A stretch of 64,000 nucleotides of DNA, from assembly GCF_004785645.1 (NCBI RefSeq), contig NZ_SRPE01000015.1:22880-86879 (forward strand), read 5' to 3'. Of the stretch, positions 44,569-53,797 are shown one piece after another; the stretch's first letter is position 1; each line of letters opens with the position of its first letter. Source of the stretch: Empedobacter tilapiae. Lineage in GTDB: Bacteria > Bacteroidota > Bacteroidia > Flavobacteriales > Weeksellaceae. Below the pieces are notes generated by a model. That model was not told where the DNA came from, searched no databases, and saw only the letters and a list, made by a program, of their open reading frames with translations. A program made the translations under genes and the position numbers.

Positions 44569-45159
44569 TTATTTTTTGAAGAAACCTCCTAATAATCCCA
44601 TTGCATCACCAAGTCCTAATTTTCCATCACCATCTTGATCTAATAACTTTTCAAAACCACCTAAATTAACTCCACTTTGATTTGCTTGAGTAGAAGTTCC
44701 ACCAACTAAACTTCCTAATAATCCAGTAATTCCATTAGAATCTAATTCATTAGATTGTTTTTGTTTTCCTAAATATCCCATTACGATAGGAGCAACTAAG
44801 GCTAATATTTGTGTTACTTGTTGCATATTTAAACCTGATTGTTGAGAAATTGCAGATTCCACATTTTGTTGTTTATTTCCCAAAACATGACCTAAAATAC
44901 CTAAACCATCTTGTTGATTTCCTCCTTGCCCTAAAAATCCCGAAAGATTATCCAAAATACTTCCATCATGTTGATTTAATGCGTTTGAAATTCCTTCTGC
45001 GCCTCCGTTTTGAGCATTTTTATTTAATGCTGATAATAAAAAAGGTACTGCAGCGGCAACAGCTGTTTGCGCTTGAGATTCATTGATGCCTAATTGTTTT
45101 GCAGCAGAACCAACTACTTGCTGACCAATAGCTCCTTGAATTAAATTTGTAAAGTCCAT
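44569..45159 (-). CDS. DUF937 protein with EF-hand-like end
   Basis: A 196-residue protein, rich in Gly, Gln, Asn and Leu, with the DUF937 pattern: FTNLIQGAIGQQVVGSAAKQLGINESQAQTAV near the start, then two copies of a Gly-rich Leu motif. Residues about 172-183 read DQDGDGKLGLGD, an EF-hand-like calcium loop ending the domain, as in other Bacteroidota DUF937 proteins. There is no signal peptide or enzyme motif. Function is unknown; a protein-protein or stress role is only a guess. Confidence 0.82.
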   Translation of the reverse strand: MDFTNLIQGAIGQQVVGSAAKQLGINESQAQTAVAAAVPFLLSALNKNAQNGGAEGISNALNQHDGSILDNLSGFLGQGGNQQDGLGILGHVLGNKQQNVESAISQQSGLNMQQVTQILALVAPIVMGYLGKQKQSNELDSNGITGLLGSLVGGTSTQANQSGVNLGGFEKLLDQDGDGKLGLGDAMGLLGGFFKK

Positions 45160-45177
45160 AAGTTTATATTATTTAAC

Positions 45178-45185
45178 CAAATATA
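45178..45185 (-). promoter_or_regulatory. -7 box for the DUF937 gene
   Basis: CAAATATA on the plus strand reads TATATTTG on the minus strand, giving a start about 12 bases upstream of the gene. No clear -33 element. Confidence 0.5.
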
Positions 45186-45238
45186 GTATTTTTAGCAGAT
45201 TAATTTGGATTAATATTTCGAGTGCTCTAAAGTATTTC

Positions 45239-45246
45239 TATTTTTG
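45239..45246 (+). promoter_or_regulatory. -7 box for the SRPBCC/GyrI-like gene
   Basis: TATTTTTG fits TAnnTTTG, with the ATG 17 bases later; no -33 TTG at the usual distance. Confidence 0.45.
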
Positions 45247-45263
45247 TATATTCAATTTTATAA

Positions 45264-46298
45264 ATGAAACAAATAAATCTTTTTCTAGTTATTCTTATAG
45301 CGATTTTAGCTCTTTTGCCAATCCTATTACCTGACCGCTTTGATGATGATATCGAATATGAATTCGATGCTCCAGTTGGATTAGTTTATGATGAATTTTA
45401 TAATCTTCGTCAATTTTCTAAATGGGAACAATTTACAGCTTCGGATTCTTTAACAGTTAAAAAATTTTCAAATACTCAGGAAGATGATGAAATTTCCATG
45501 ATTTGGGATTCGGATGATGCAGCAATAGCTTCAGGTAAAATCATAATAGACAATTTCTCTGTAAATCGTTTTGTAAATTATACAATTAAATATGATGGTT
45601 GGGAAAAATTAGATAGTTTAAATGTGAAGTTTGATCAAAATGAAAATGGTAAAACTGTTGCTAAATTGAAGTATTTAAGCCAAGAAATCCCTTATTTCTA
45701 TCGTTATTTTGCCTATTTTAAAAATCCTGAATCTAAGTTTCAAAAATCTTTAGAAAATTTAAGCTCACGAGTGAAGATAAGATTAGATAAAGATAAAAAA
45801 GAAGGAAGATTAAATTATGGAGAGTTTAGAATTGTAGAATTAAATCGTACAAATTTATTAGCTATAAAGAAACAATCTCAATTTGCTGAAACAGATGTTA
45901 TGTCAAAAGTAGATGCTTCTTTTGAAACGATATATAAATCTTTAATGAATAAGGAAGAAGGAGGTCTTGATTTCGATTTAGGATTTCCATATATCTATTT
46001 TACAGATTTTAATAAAGAAAAAGATCAAATTACTTTTTTCTCAGGAATTCAACTGATAGAAGATCTTCCTCTGCAAAAAAATATGCAAAAAGTAGTCGTA
46101 CCTGGCGGAGAATATTTATTGACTTTGCATATAGGTCCTCGTTCTAAACGTAATCAGACAATAACAAGAATGAGTAATTATGCACAATCTAAGAAAATAA
46201 AATTAGGAGTAAGACAGTTAGAAGTAATGTTGAATGATCCTAAAGAAACAGATAGTTTAAAACTAATGTCACGTATTTATATTCCAATAATTAAGTAA
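45264..46298 (+). CDS. SRPBCC-like plus GyrI-like ligand-binding protein
   Basis: A 344-residue protein with an N-terminal membrane/signal segment (about 4-22, INLFLVILIAILALLPILLP). Residues 30-170 resemble an SRPBCC/START-like fold (polyketide cyclase type: VYDEFYNLRQFSKWEQFTASD). Residues 185-344 resemble a GyrI-like/AraC effector-binding domain (FRIVELNRTNLLAIKKQSQFAET... VPGGEYLLTLHIGPRSKRNQTITRM). The two-domain combination fits many Bacteroidota 'transcriptional-activator ligand-binding' proteins anchored at the membrane. No catalytic residues are seen. Probably binds small hydrophobic ligands, by inference. Confidence 0.65.
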   Translation: MKQINLFLVILIAILALLPILLPDRFDDDIEYEFDAPVGLVYDEFYNLRQFSKWEQFTASDSLTVKKFSNTQEDDEISMIWDSDDAAIASGKIIIDNFSVNRFVNYTIKYDGWEKLDSLNVKFDQNENGKTVAKLKYLSQEIPYFYRYFAYFKNPESKFQKSLENLSSRVKIRLDKDKKEGRLNYGEFRIVELNRTNLLAIKKQSQFAETDVMSKVDASFETIYKSLMNKEEGGLDFDLGFPYIYFTDFNKEKDQITFFSGIQLIEDLPLQKNMQKVVVPGGEYLLTLHIGPRSKRNQTITRMSNYAQSKKIKLGVRQLEVMLNDPKETDSLKLMSRIYIPIIK

Positions 46299-46325
46299 CT
46301 ATTAAAAAATTTTATAATAGACTAA

Positions 46326-46348
46326 GTCACAGAAATGTGGCTTTTTTT
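46326..46348 (+). terminator. Intrinsic terminator after the SRPBCC-like gene
   Basis: GTCACA-GAAA-TGTGGC (one G-T pair) has a GNRA loop and is followed by seven T's. It overlaps the uvrA promoter spacer. Confidence 0.75.
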
Positions 46349-46349
46349 G

Positions 46350-46357
46350 TATTTTTG
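46350..46357 (+). promoter_or_regulatory. -7 box for uvrA
   Basis: TATTTTTG matches TAnnTTTG. It predicts a start near 46364, which rules out the longer in-frame start at 46335 and supports an ATG at 46371 or 46377. Confidence 0.55.
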
Positions 46358-46370
46358 CAACTTCTTACAA

Positions 46371-49202
46371 ATGAACATGGAGAAAGATTTTATTGAAGTT
46401 TACGGAGCACGTGAACATAATCTAAAGAATATTGATGTTAAGATTCCTCGTAACGAACTTGTCGTAATTACAGGATTAAGTGGAAGTGGAAAATCTTCTT
46501 TGGCTTTTGATACTATTTATGCAGAAGGTCAGCGTCGCTATATAGAGACATTTTCTGCTTATGCACGTCAATTTTTAGGAGGATTGGAACGGCCAGATGT
46601 GGATAAAATAGATGGATTATCTCCTGTTATTGCTATCGAACAAAAAACAACTAATAAAAATCCACGATCTACAGTAGGAACAATTACAGAAATTTATGAT
46701 TTTCTTCGTTTATTGTATGCACGTGCTTCCACAGCTTATTCAGTAGAAACAAATGAAAAAATGGTAGCATACTCTGATGATCAAATTATCGAGTTGATTC
46801 GTGAGCAATATGAAGGAAAAAAGATTGCAATTCTAGCTCCAATTGTTCGTTCACGTAAGGGACATTACCGTGAAGTCTTTGTAACATATTCAAAAAAAGG
46901 TTTTCTTGAAATGCGGATTGATGGTATTTTACAAGATATCACACCAGGAATGATGTTAGATCGTTATAAAACTCATGATATTGAATTATTGGTTGATAAA
47001 ATGATCCTGAATGATAAAATCAACGATCAACGTTTACGTTCAAGTATCGATCATGCGATGCACCAAGGAAACGGGATTACAATGGTTATAGATTATGAAA
47101 CAAATGAATCACGTTTCTTTTCTAGATCATTAATGTGTGCTACGACTGGTGTTTCTTATGCATTACCAGAACCGAATACATTTTCGTTTAATTCCCCGAA
47201 AGGAGCTTGCTCAACTTGTACGGGTTTAGGTGAATTGAAAGTGGTAAATCATGAGAAAATATTTCAAGATAAAGATAAATCGTTATTTGATAATTTGGAA
47301 GAGTTATTTGAAGCGTTGAAAACTTCTTCTCGAATAGAAAAACAATTAGAAGCTATTTTTGTAAAACATAATGTAGATCAAAAAACTATTTTCAAAAAGC
47401 TTCCGCAAGAATTACTCGATGATGTGATGAATGGTTTGAAAGAAACTTTGAATGTCGATTTGAAATTTGCATCAGTAAAAAAAACTTACAAAATTGATTT
47501 TGAAGGATTAAATGAATTCCTTTCTGAAATAATGGAAGATAAGAATAATCCATCGTCAAGCTCTATTAGTAAGAAGTTTGGAAAAAAAGTTGTTTGTCCA
47601 ATTTGTGACGGAAAACGTCTAAAAAAAGAATCACTTTTCTTTCGTATCGATCATAAAAATATTGGTGAAGTTGCCGAAATGGATCTTAAATCTTTACAAA
47701 AATGGATTGAAGAGGCACCTGTTTCGATGACAGCAAATCAACAGCAAATTGCTCATGAAATTCTAAAGGAAATTTATACACGTTTATCATTTTTATTAGA
47801 TGTAGGATTGGATTATTTGAGTCTTAATCGTTCCTCGAAAACTCTTTCTGGAGGAGAAGCGCAACGAATTCGTTTAGCAACTCAAATTGGTTCTCAACTC
47901 GTAAATGTATTGTATATTTTAGATGAACCAAGTATTGGTTTGCATCAGCGTGATAATGTGAGATTGATTGATTCATTAAAGAAATTACGTGATATCGGAA
48001 ATTCAGTTTTAGTTGTAGAACATGACAAGGACATGATTTTGGAATCGGATTATGTAATTGATGTTGGACCAAAAGCAGGAAAAAATGGTGGTCAAATCGT
48101 TTGGGAAGGTGAACCTGAACAAATGTTAAAATCAAATACACTAACATCGAAATATTTAAATAATCAGTTGCAAATAGAAGTTCCAAAAGAACGTCGAAAA
48201 GGTAATGGGAATGAATTAAAACTTTTTGGAGCATCAGGAAACAACCTGAAAAATGTAAACCTTACAATTCCATTAGGAAAGTTGGTTGTGGTTTCGGGCG
48301 TTTCGGGCTCAGGAAAATCGACTTTGATTAATGAAACATTGTACAGAATTCTGAATCAGCATTTTTTTAGAGCAGAAAAAGATCCGATGCCTTACAAAAA
48401 AATCGAAGGTTTAGAACATTTGGATAAAGTAATAGAAGTTGATCAATCGCCAATTGGCCGAACTCCTCGCTCTAATCCTGCAACATATACAGGAATTTTC
48501 TCTGATATTCGTTCGTTGTTTACAAATTTACCTGAAGCGAAAATTAGAGGTTATAAACCAGGGCGTTTTTCATTTAATGTAAAAGGAGGTCGTTGTGAAA
48601 CTTGTCAGGGAGCAGGTTTACGTGTAATTGAAATGAATTTTTTACCAGATATTCATGTTGAATGTGAAACATGTAATGGCAAACGTTTTAATCGCGAAAC
48701 TTTAGAAGTTCGTTACAAAGGAAAATCGATTTCGGATGTGTTAGAAATGACAGTAAATGAAGCCGTAGAGTTTTTTGAGGCAATTCCTAAAATTTATCGT
48801 TATGTAAAAATGTTACAAGATGTTGGTTTAGGATATGTTACGCTTGGTCAGCAATCAACAACATTGAGTGGAGGAGAAGCGCAACGTGTGAAATTAGCAA
48901 CAGAATTAGCTAAAAAACAAACAGGAAAAACTATTTATATTTTAGATGAACCGACAACAGGTTTGCATTTTGAAGACGTTAATGTATTGATGAAAGTGAT
49001 CAATAAAATTGTTGAATTTGGAAATACAGTTATCATTATTGAACATAATTTGGATGTGATAAAATTAGCTGATTATGTGATTGACATTGGTCCTGATGGA
49101 GGAGGGAAAGGAGGAAAAATAGTGGCAGAAGGTACGCCAGAAGAAATCATTAAGAATCCGAAAAGCGTGACAGGAAAATTCTTGAAAGACGAATTAAAAT
49201 AA
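46371..49202 (+). CDS. uvrA: UvrABC excision-repair subunit A
   Basis: DNA-damage recognition ATPase of nucleotide excision repair. Starting at ATG 46371 ([17 protein letters not shown]) gives 943 residues; ATG 46377 is equally plausible. The two ABC halves have [13 protein letters not shown] and [14 protein letters not shown]alker A motifs. [12 protein letters not shown] and [12 protein letters not shown] signatures follow, with VLYILDEPS and IYILDEPT Walker B motifs. Zinc-finger Cys pairs are [16 protein letters not shown] and [16 protein letters not shown]. Length and order are normal. The upstream extension (MWLFLYFCNFLQ) is not family-like and is upstream of the predicted transcript start. 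Confidence 0.97.
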   Translation: MNMEKDFIEVYGAREHNLKNIDVKIPRNELVVITGLSGSGKSSLAFDTIYAEGQRRYIETFSAYARQFLGGLERPDVDKIDGLSPVIAIEQKTTNKNPRSTVGTITEIYDFLRLLYARASTAYSVETNEKMVAYSDDQIIELIREQYEGKKIAILAPIVRSRKGHYREVFVTYSKKGFLEMRIDGILQDITPGMMLDRYKTHDIELLVDKMILNDKINDQRLRSSIDHAMHQGNGITMVIDYETNESRFFSRSLMCATTGVSYALPEPNTFSFNSPKGACSTCTGLGELKVVNHEKIFQDKDKSLFDNLEELFEALKTSSRIEKQLEAIFVKHNVDQKTIFKKLPQELLDDVMNGLKETLNVDLKFASVKKTYKIDFEGLNEFLSEIMEDKNNPSSSSISKKFGKKVVCPICDGKRLKKESLFFRIDHKNIGEVAEMDLKSLQKWIEEAPVSMTANQQQIAHEILKEIYTRLSFLLDVGLDYLSLNRSSKTLSGGEAQRIRLATQIGSQLVNVLYILDEPSIGLHQRDNVRLIDSLKKLRDIGNSVLVVEHDKDMILESDYVIDVGPKAGKNGGQIVWEGEPEQMLKSNTLTSKYLNNQLQIEVPKERRKGNGNELKLFGASGNNLKNVNLTIPLGKLVVVSGVSGSGKSTLINETLYRILNQHFFRAEKDPMPYKKIEGLEHLDKVIEVDQSPIGRTPRSNPATYTGIFSDIRSLFTNLPEAKIRGYKPGRFSFNVKGGRCETCQGAGLRVIEMNFLPDIHVECETCNGKRFNRETLEVRYKGKSISDVLEMTVNEAVEFFEAIPKIYRYVKMLQDVGLGYVTLGQQSTTLSGGEAQRVKLATELAKKQTGKTIYILDEPTTGLHFEDVNVLMKVINKIVEFGNTVIIIEHNLDVIKLADYVIDIGPDGGGKGGKIVAEGTPEEIIKNPKSVTGKFLKDELK

Positions 49203-49207
49203 ATCAT

Positions 49208-49241
49208 AAAAAAAACATCTAAAATTTTAGATGGTTTTTTT
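49208..49241. terminator. Bidirectional terminator between uvrA and the OMP gene
   Basis: CATCTAAAATTTTAGATG palindrome at 49216-49233, with A run before and T run after. Confidence 0.85.
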
Positions 49242-49246
49242 ATGAT

Positions 49247-49783
49247 TTATAATCCGATTGAAACTCCCATAAATGGTTGAAAACCTGAAGAAAATATACT
49301 TTCGTTTTCTTTGTATAAAACATTGTACATAACACCAGCCTGAAATCTTATTGGTCCACTAGATTGATATCCTGCTCCCAACCATAACGCAGATTCATCT
49401 AAATCAAACTCATAAATACTGTTGTAATATGGCGTGCGATCGTTATATTTTTGTTTCCCTGTATAGTACATATAATTAGCTCTCAAGAAAATATTTTCAA
49501 TTGGAAAAAAGTTAATGTAAGGACCAACATTAAACAAATTCTGTTTTACATAATCGTCTTTTGCATACTGATAACCTGCCGTCGCGCCCAATTCTAAATT
49601 GTTTGCAACCATGTAACCTACACTTGGAGAAATATTAAATCCAAAATAGCTGTTATTCCCAAAAGATAGTCCCAAACCACCTCCAAAACGCCAATTATTA
49701 TTAAGCGTTTGATTTTGATTTATTTGAGAAAAAGCTGTGTTGGCTAGGGTTAAAGAAATGATAAATAAAAGAAACTTTTTCAT
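49247..49783 (-). CDS. Small outer-membrane beta-barrel protein
   Basis: A 178-residue protein with a signal peptide (MKKFLLFIISLTLANTAFS), then eight or so alternating strands (WRFGGGLGLSFGNNSYFGFNISPSVGYMV ... LELGATAGYQYAK ... YMYYTGKQ) ending FMGVSIGL with an aromatic/Leu finish. This is an OmpA/OmpX-like 'outer membrane beta-barrel' protein, probably an 8-strand barrel. No function can be assigned. Single gene, facing uvrA. Confidence 0.8.
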   Translation of the reverse strand: MKKFLLFIISLTLANTAFSQINQNQTLNNNWRFGGGLGLSFGNNSYFGFNISPSVGYMVANNLELGATAGYQYAKDDYVKQNLFNVGPYINFFPIENIFLRANYMYYTGKQKYNDRTPYYNSIYEFDLDESALWLGAGYQSSGPIRFQAGVMYNVLYKENESIFSSGFQPFMGVSIGL

Positions 49784-49981
49784 AGAAATTTAATTAATTT
49801 TTAACTTTTAAAAATGGCTTTAATTGAAAAAACCACTATAAATTTGTCCAATCAAAAATAATTATTCTGTTTTTAATTAAACAGTGTTAAGATTAAAATT
49901 GAAAGAGACGTTCATAATTTTTAATTATAAAAGAATAGAAATAAGATTTGAAATATCTATAATTTCTAGCTTTTCTGGTTT

Positions 49982-49989
49982 TATCTTTG
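49982..49989 (+). promoter_or_regulatory. -7 box for the dps gene
   Basis: TATCTTTG fits TAnnTTTG; no TTG at the usual -33 distance, so stress-linked regulation by another factor is possible. Confidence 0.45.
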
Positions 49990-50034
49990 CAATAGTAAAG
50001 TTAATCAAAATAGACAATATAAAAATTTAAAGAA

Positions 50035-50499
50035 ATGAAATTATTATCTCCAGAAAAAAAACAAAAAATTGCTGATATTTTAATTAAATTATTAGCAGAT
50101 GAACATATTTTATATTTAAAAACAAGAAATGCACATTGGAATGTAGAAGGTCCTGATTTTCAGACTATACATGTGTATTTTGAATCGTTATATAACGAAT
50201 TACAAATTGTTATAGATGATGTTGCTGAAAAAATTCGTCAAAAAGATGTATATGCCCCAGCAACTATGGCAGAGTATTTGCAGTTAGCTCATTTGTCAGA
50301 AGCAAGGAAAACAGAAAACAAAGATAGTTTAAGTTTTATTGCTGATTTACTACATGATCATGAAGTTATTATTGACTTTTTGGCACAAGCTGTAGTAGAA
50401 ATTGATGAGTTCAATGATATTTCAACTTCGGATTTCTTAGTTGGTTTATTAGAACAACATCAAAAAACTGCTTGGATGCTTAGATCGCATCTAAAATAA
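50035..50499 (+). CDS. dps: Dps-family DNA-protecting ferritin
   Basis: A 154-residue ferritin-like protein that stores iron and protects DNA in starvation or oxidative stress. The ferroxidase site of Dps dimers is visible: YLKTRNAHWNVEGPDFQTIHVYFESLYNELQIVIDDVAEKIR, with His36 and His47 on one side and Asp63 and Glu67 on the other. Length and helical content are standard. A hairpin follows the gene. Confidence 0.92.
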   Translation: MKLLSPEKKQKIADILIKLLADEHILYLKTRNAHWNVEGPDFQTIHVYFESLYNELQIVIDDVAEKIRQKDVYAPATMAEYLQLAHLSEARKTENKDSLSFIADLLHDHEVIIDFLAQAVVEIDEFNDISTSDFLVGLLEQHQKTAWMLRSHLK

Positions 50500-50528
50500 A
50501 GTTGAACATTATTTTACTTCATAAGTTT

Positions 50529-50556
50529 TTAGTGTTAATTCATATTAGTGTTAATT
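50529..50556. repeat. 12-base direct repeat after dps
   Basis: TTAGTGTTAATT occurs at 50529-50540 and 50545-50556, period 16. No function evident. Confidence 0.4.
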
Positions 50557-50563
50557 AGGTTGA

Positions 50564-50597
50564 GCCTTGGATTTATCCAAGGCTTCAGCTTTTTAAA
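50564..50597. terminator. Terminator between dps and yegP
   Basis: GCCTTGGA (50564-50571), loop TTTA, TCCAAGGC (50576-50583), followed by a T run a few bases later. Convergent genes share it. Confidence 0.75.
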
Positions 50598-50607
50598 GAG
50601 GTTTGTT

Positions 50608-50934
50608 TTATCCTTCTACTTCTTTTATTTCTGCTTCTAAAGCATTTGTTTTTACAGAAGCTATTCCATTTTTAGCACCAGATTCTGTTTCGTAAGATTG
50701 ACTTGTTCCTATTACTTGTCCATTAGAAGCTTTAAGGTTAAAATGCCATTTTCCAGAAACACCTTCTTTTAATTCGAATTTAGATTCGTCTTGCGAGTTT
50801 TTACGGACTGATTCAATTCCGTTTTCGCAGCTTGCTTTTTGTTTATAACCTTCGCTAGCCAAAATATTTTGCCCATTTTTAGCTTTCAAACGAAAACGAT
50901 ATTCTCCTGCTTTGTCTTGATAAATTTCGAACAT
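50608..50934 (-). CDS. yegP: YegP-family protein (two DUF1508 repeats)
   Basis: A 108-residue protein with two tandem copies of the short DUF1508 unit: YRFRLKAKNGQNILASEGYKQKASCENGIESVRKN and WHFNLKASNGQVIGTSQSYETESGAKNGIASVKTN. The spacing and order match E. coli YegP. Biochemical role is unknown. Confidence 0.92.
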   Translation of the reverse strand: MFEIYQDKAGEYRFRLKAKNGQNILASEGYKQKASCENGIESVRKNSQDESKFELKEGVSGKWHFNLKASNGQVIGTSQSYETESGAKNGIASVKTNALEAEIKEVEG

Positions 50935-51022
50935 AATTTTTAAATTTTTATAAATATTTTATCTTGTTGATTAATATAAATTTATAAAAATTATTTGATA
51001 ATTATCAATCTATAAAATGTTT

Positions 51023-51057
51023 ACAAAAAAAATCCTGAAAAATTGTTTTCAGGATTT
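51023..51057 (-). terminator. Terminator for kup
   Basis: AAATCCTGAAA-type stem (about 51030-51040 with 51046-51057) followed on the minus strand by a run of T's, 8 bases after the kup stop. Confidence 0.82.
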
Positions 51058-51064
51058 CTGTTTT

Positions 51065-53014
51065 TTATGGAATTCTTTTTAAATCATCAATGTTATGTTT
51101 GTGCATATACAAAGGAATATGTTCTACAACAACATCGTTTTTCTCAAGACCAAAAGATTTCGGAATATTGAATTCTATTTTCTTCAATAGATAATATACT
51201 TTTAATGTAAAAAACTCTTTCATGCTCAATTTTGTTTCAATTGAAGGAAATTTTTCAATTAAAACAAATTTCATGTCAGGATCTTGATTATATTTTTTTA
51301 GACATGGACTTAGGTATTTTAGTTGTAATTCTCCATTAGCGTACATGTCATTAATTACTTTTTTAATGTATTGTTCAGTTTTTGGTTGTACTCTAAATCC
51401 AATATTGAAAGTAATTCGATAAATTTTTTGATCTACAATTGGCAAAATCTTATAATTCAATGTGTATGGTTCACTATCTCTACTAATGTTGATAAACCAA
51501 TAAACATCTGCTCGTTTAGGTCGTTTTGATAATATAGACTGAATACTATATTTCTCTATTGTTTTGGGATTTGTAGATTTTGTCAAATAAAATAAGAAAG
51601 TTGAATATTTATTAATCGTCTTATCTTCACTTAATTCTGTTAGAACATTCGCATAACGTTTGATTTTAACAAATTCAAGGTTTCGAGAATTAAGGATTTT
51701 TCCATAAAAACTACAATACATTATTACAAAGAACAGCCATCCCATTAATAATGCTAAATATCCACCATCAACAAATTTGACAACATTTGCAACAAAGAAA
51801 GAAGATTCTATCGCAACAAAAATTGACAAGATTGCTACAATAAATACTTTGTTGAATTTTGTATAATAGTTGAGGTAATAGGATAAAAGGAATGTAGTCA
51901 TTAACATGGTAACTGTAATAGCAAGTCCGTAGGCGGCTTCCATATGGGACGAATCTCGGAAATATAAAACAATAAAGACACAGCCAGCCCATAACATAAA
52001 ATTGATTGTAGGAATGTAAACTTGGCTTTTGTGCTCGTTTGGTTGAATAATTAATGTTCGTGGCCAGAAACCTAAATTAATTGCTTCGTTGATTAATGTA
52101 AAAGAACCTGTAATTAAAGCTTGTGAAGCGATAATAGCCGCGCCTGTTGCAATACAAATTCCAGGAATTAAGAACCAATCAGGCATCATCTCATAGAAAG
52201 GATTTCTTCCATCCATCATTGGATCGTCTTGATGCATTAACCATGCTGCTTGTCCAAGGTAATTAGCGACTAAACAGATTTTAACATAGATCCAGCTAAT
52301 ACGAATATTTTTTCTTCCACAATGTCCTAAATCAGAATATAAAGCTTCAGCTCCTGTTGTACATAAGAATACAGCTCCAAGAATCCAAAATCCGTGTGGA
52401 TAATTCATTAATAAGTTATAAGCGTAATAGGGGTTTAAAGCTTTGATAATGCTTGGGTGATGTACGATATGTAAGATTCCTAAACCCAAAAGCATTGTAA
52501 ACCATAAAACCATAAATGGTCCAAATATTTTTCCAACTTTATTCGTTCCAAATCGTTGAAAGAAAAATAACATAGAAAGAATGAAGATTACAATAGGTAT
52601 AGTAGGGAGATTTTCGAGTCCGTTTAGCATTCGAAGTCCTTCAACTGCGGAAGAGACGGAAACAGGGGGAGTGATAATTCCATCGGCGAGTAAAGCAGAA
52701 GCTCCAATAATGGTCGGAATAATAAGATTTTTTCCTTTTTTCTTTATTAATGAATACAAAGAAAAAATACCTCCTTCGCCATCATTATCTGCTTTTAGTG
52801 TCAACCATACATATTTAATAGAAGTTTGAAAACATAAAGTCCAAAAAACACAAGATACGCCTCCATAGACAATACTCTCTTCAATCACGCGATTCTCGCC
52901 AATTATCGCTTTCATTACATATAAAGGACTTGTTCCAATATCACCGTAAATGATTCCAAATGCGATTAATAGCGTTGCCGCTGTTACTTTGTTCATCGTA
53001 TGGTTTGATTCCAT
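51065..53014 (-). CDS. kup: Potassium uptake protein, Kup/KUP-HAK type
   Basis: A 649-residue proton-coupled K+ importer, starting at ATG 53014 (MESNHTMNKVTAATLLIAFG); an earlier ATG adds an unfamily-like 18 residues. The KUP start GIIYGDIGTSPLYV is at about 20-33, with ADNDGEGGIFSLYSLIKK near 75-92 (also KUP-conserved). Roughly 12 membrane helices cover residues 10-455, followed by a cytoplasmic C-terminal domain of about 195 residues. Its role complements the Kbp-like protein elsewhere in the window, though no link is shown. Confidence 0.93.
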   Translation of the reverse strand: MESNHTMNKVTAATLLIAFGIIYGDIGTSPLYVMKAIIGENRVIEESIVYGGVSCVFWTLCFQTSIKYVWLTLKADNDGEGGIFSLYSLIKKKGKNLIIPTIIGASALLADGIITPPVSVSSAVEGLRMLNGLENLPTIPIVIFILSMLFFFQRFGTNKVGKIFGPFMVLWFTMLLGLGILHIVHHPSIIKALNPYYAYNLLMNYPHGFWILGAVFLCTTGAEALYSDLGHCGRKNIRISWIYVKICLVANYLGQAAWLMHQDDPMMDGRNPFYEMMPDWFLIPGICIATGAAIIASQALITGSFTLINEAINLGFWPRTLIIQPNEHKSQVYIPTINFMLWAGCVFIVLYFRDSSHMEAAYGLAITVTMLMTTFLLSYYLNYYTKFNKVFIVAILSIFVAIESSFFVANVVKFVDGGYLALLMGWLFFVIMYCSFYGKILNSRNLEFVKIKRYANVLTELSEDKTINKYSTFLFYLTKSTNPKTIEKYSIQSILSKRPKRADVYWFINISRDSEPYTLNYKILPIVDQKIYRITFNIGFRVQPKTEQYIKKVINDMYANGELQLKYLSPCLKKYNQDPDMKFVLIEKFPSIETKLSMKEFFTLKVYYLLKKIEFNIPKSFGLEKNDVVVEHIPLYMHKHNIDDLKRIP

Positions 53015-53335
53015 AAGCAGTATTTTAAAATTTCTACGAATGTATGTCGTTGAAAAGAGATTAAACAATCTTATTTATTTATAATATAAAAGCTACTTTA
53101 TATTTATTTTCGATTTTATAATAACGTATTTATACACTATAGTTTTTTTTAGTAATATATGAATAAATAATACTATTATTTATTCATAGTAATTATTTTT
53201 TAATGTAAATTTAATATTCTAGTCATTTGATAAATAGTAAATTGTATTAAATAATGTTAAGATAAATTAAATTTTAAAACTTTATTATGCTTGCATAATA
53301 AAAAAAGATTATATTTGTTAGACATACACTAAAAT
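53015..53335. other. Intergenic region between kup and marR
   Basis: A very A+T-rich 321-base region with no gene. It holds the upstream parts of both genes; the only clear element is the marR operator-promoter at 53282-53317. Confidence 0.6.
53282..53317 (+). promoter_or_regulatory. marR-fad promoter with overlapping palindromic operator
   Basis: TTATTATGC-TT-GCATAATAA (53282-53301) is a perfect inverted repeat, a common MarR-site form. Its central TTG (53291-53293) can serve as -33, 16 bases from TATATTTG (53310-53317). The predicted start is near 53324, 12 bases before marR. A repressor bound here would block the promoter. Confidence 0.62.
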
Positions 53336-53797
53336 ATGTTAAGAGAAGATTTAACGATAGATTATTTATTACGTTCAACATGGCTTTCTGTTCAGAAAAT
53401 GTATAACGAACAAGCAGGGGCTTACGATTCTACAATGGTGTATGCATTTACATTATTATCTATTGATCCAAAAGGAGGGACACCAAGTACATCTTTAGGA
53501 CCAAAGATGGGGATAGAACCAACTAGTTTGTCGAGAACATTAAAAAACTTAGAAGCAAGAAATTTCATTGTAAGAAAACCAAATCCAGAAGATGGACGAA
53601 GTGTGTTAATCACTTTGACTGAAGAAGGATTAAGAATGAGAGATATTTCAAAACACTTTGTATTACAGTTTAATGAATCAATTAATAATCACATAGAACC
53701 TGAAAAAATGCAAGTTTTTTTGGAAGTGATTTATAAGATTAACCAATTAATATCGGACAAAAAAATATTTAAAAACAATTATGAGAAGACACGTTAA
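53336..53797 (+). CDS. MarR-family regulator of the fad operon
   Basis: A 153-residue winged-helix repressor. Residues 50-100 carry the DNA-binding unit: STSLGPKMGIEPTSLSRTLKNLEARNFIVRKPNPEDGRSVLITLTEEG, with the recognition helix TSLSRTLKNLE and the wing DGRSV. Its end overlaps fadN by 17 bases, so it belongs to the operon. A fatty-acyl or acyl-CoA ligand is a natural guess from context. Confidence 0.9.
   Translation: MLREDLTIDYLLRSTWLSVQKMYNEQAGAYDSTMVYAFTLLSIDPKGGTPSTSLGPKMGIEPTSLSRTLKNLEARNFIVRKPNPEDGRSVLITLTEEGLRMRDISKHFVLQFNESINNHIEPEKMQVFLEVIYKINQLISDKKIFKNNYEKTR

Noticed and set aside
46335..46370. Longer N-terminus of UvrA
   Set aside because: It lies in the terminator/promoter region and the -7 box at 46350 would be inside the coding sequence.
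53015..53068. Longer N-terminus of Kup
   Set aside because: Eighteen extra residues do not match the KUP start; MESNHTMNKV is the family-like beginning.
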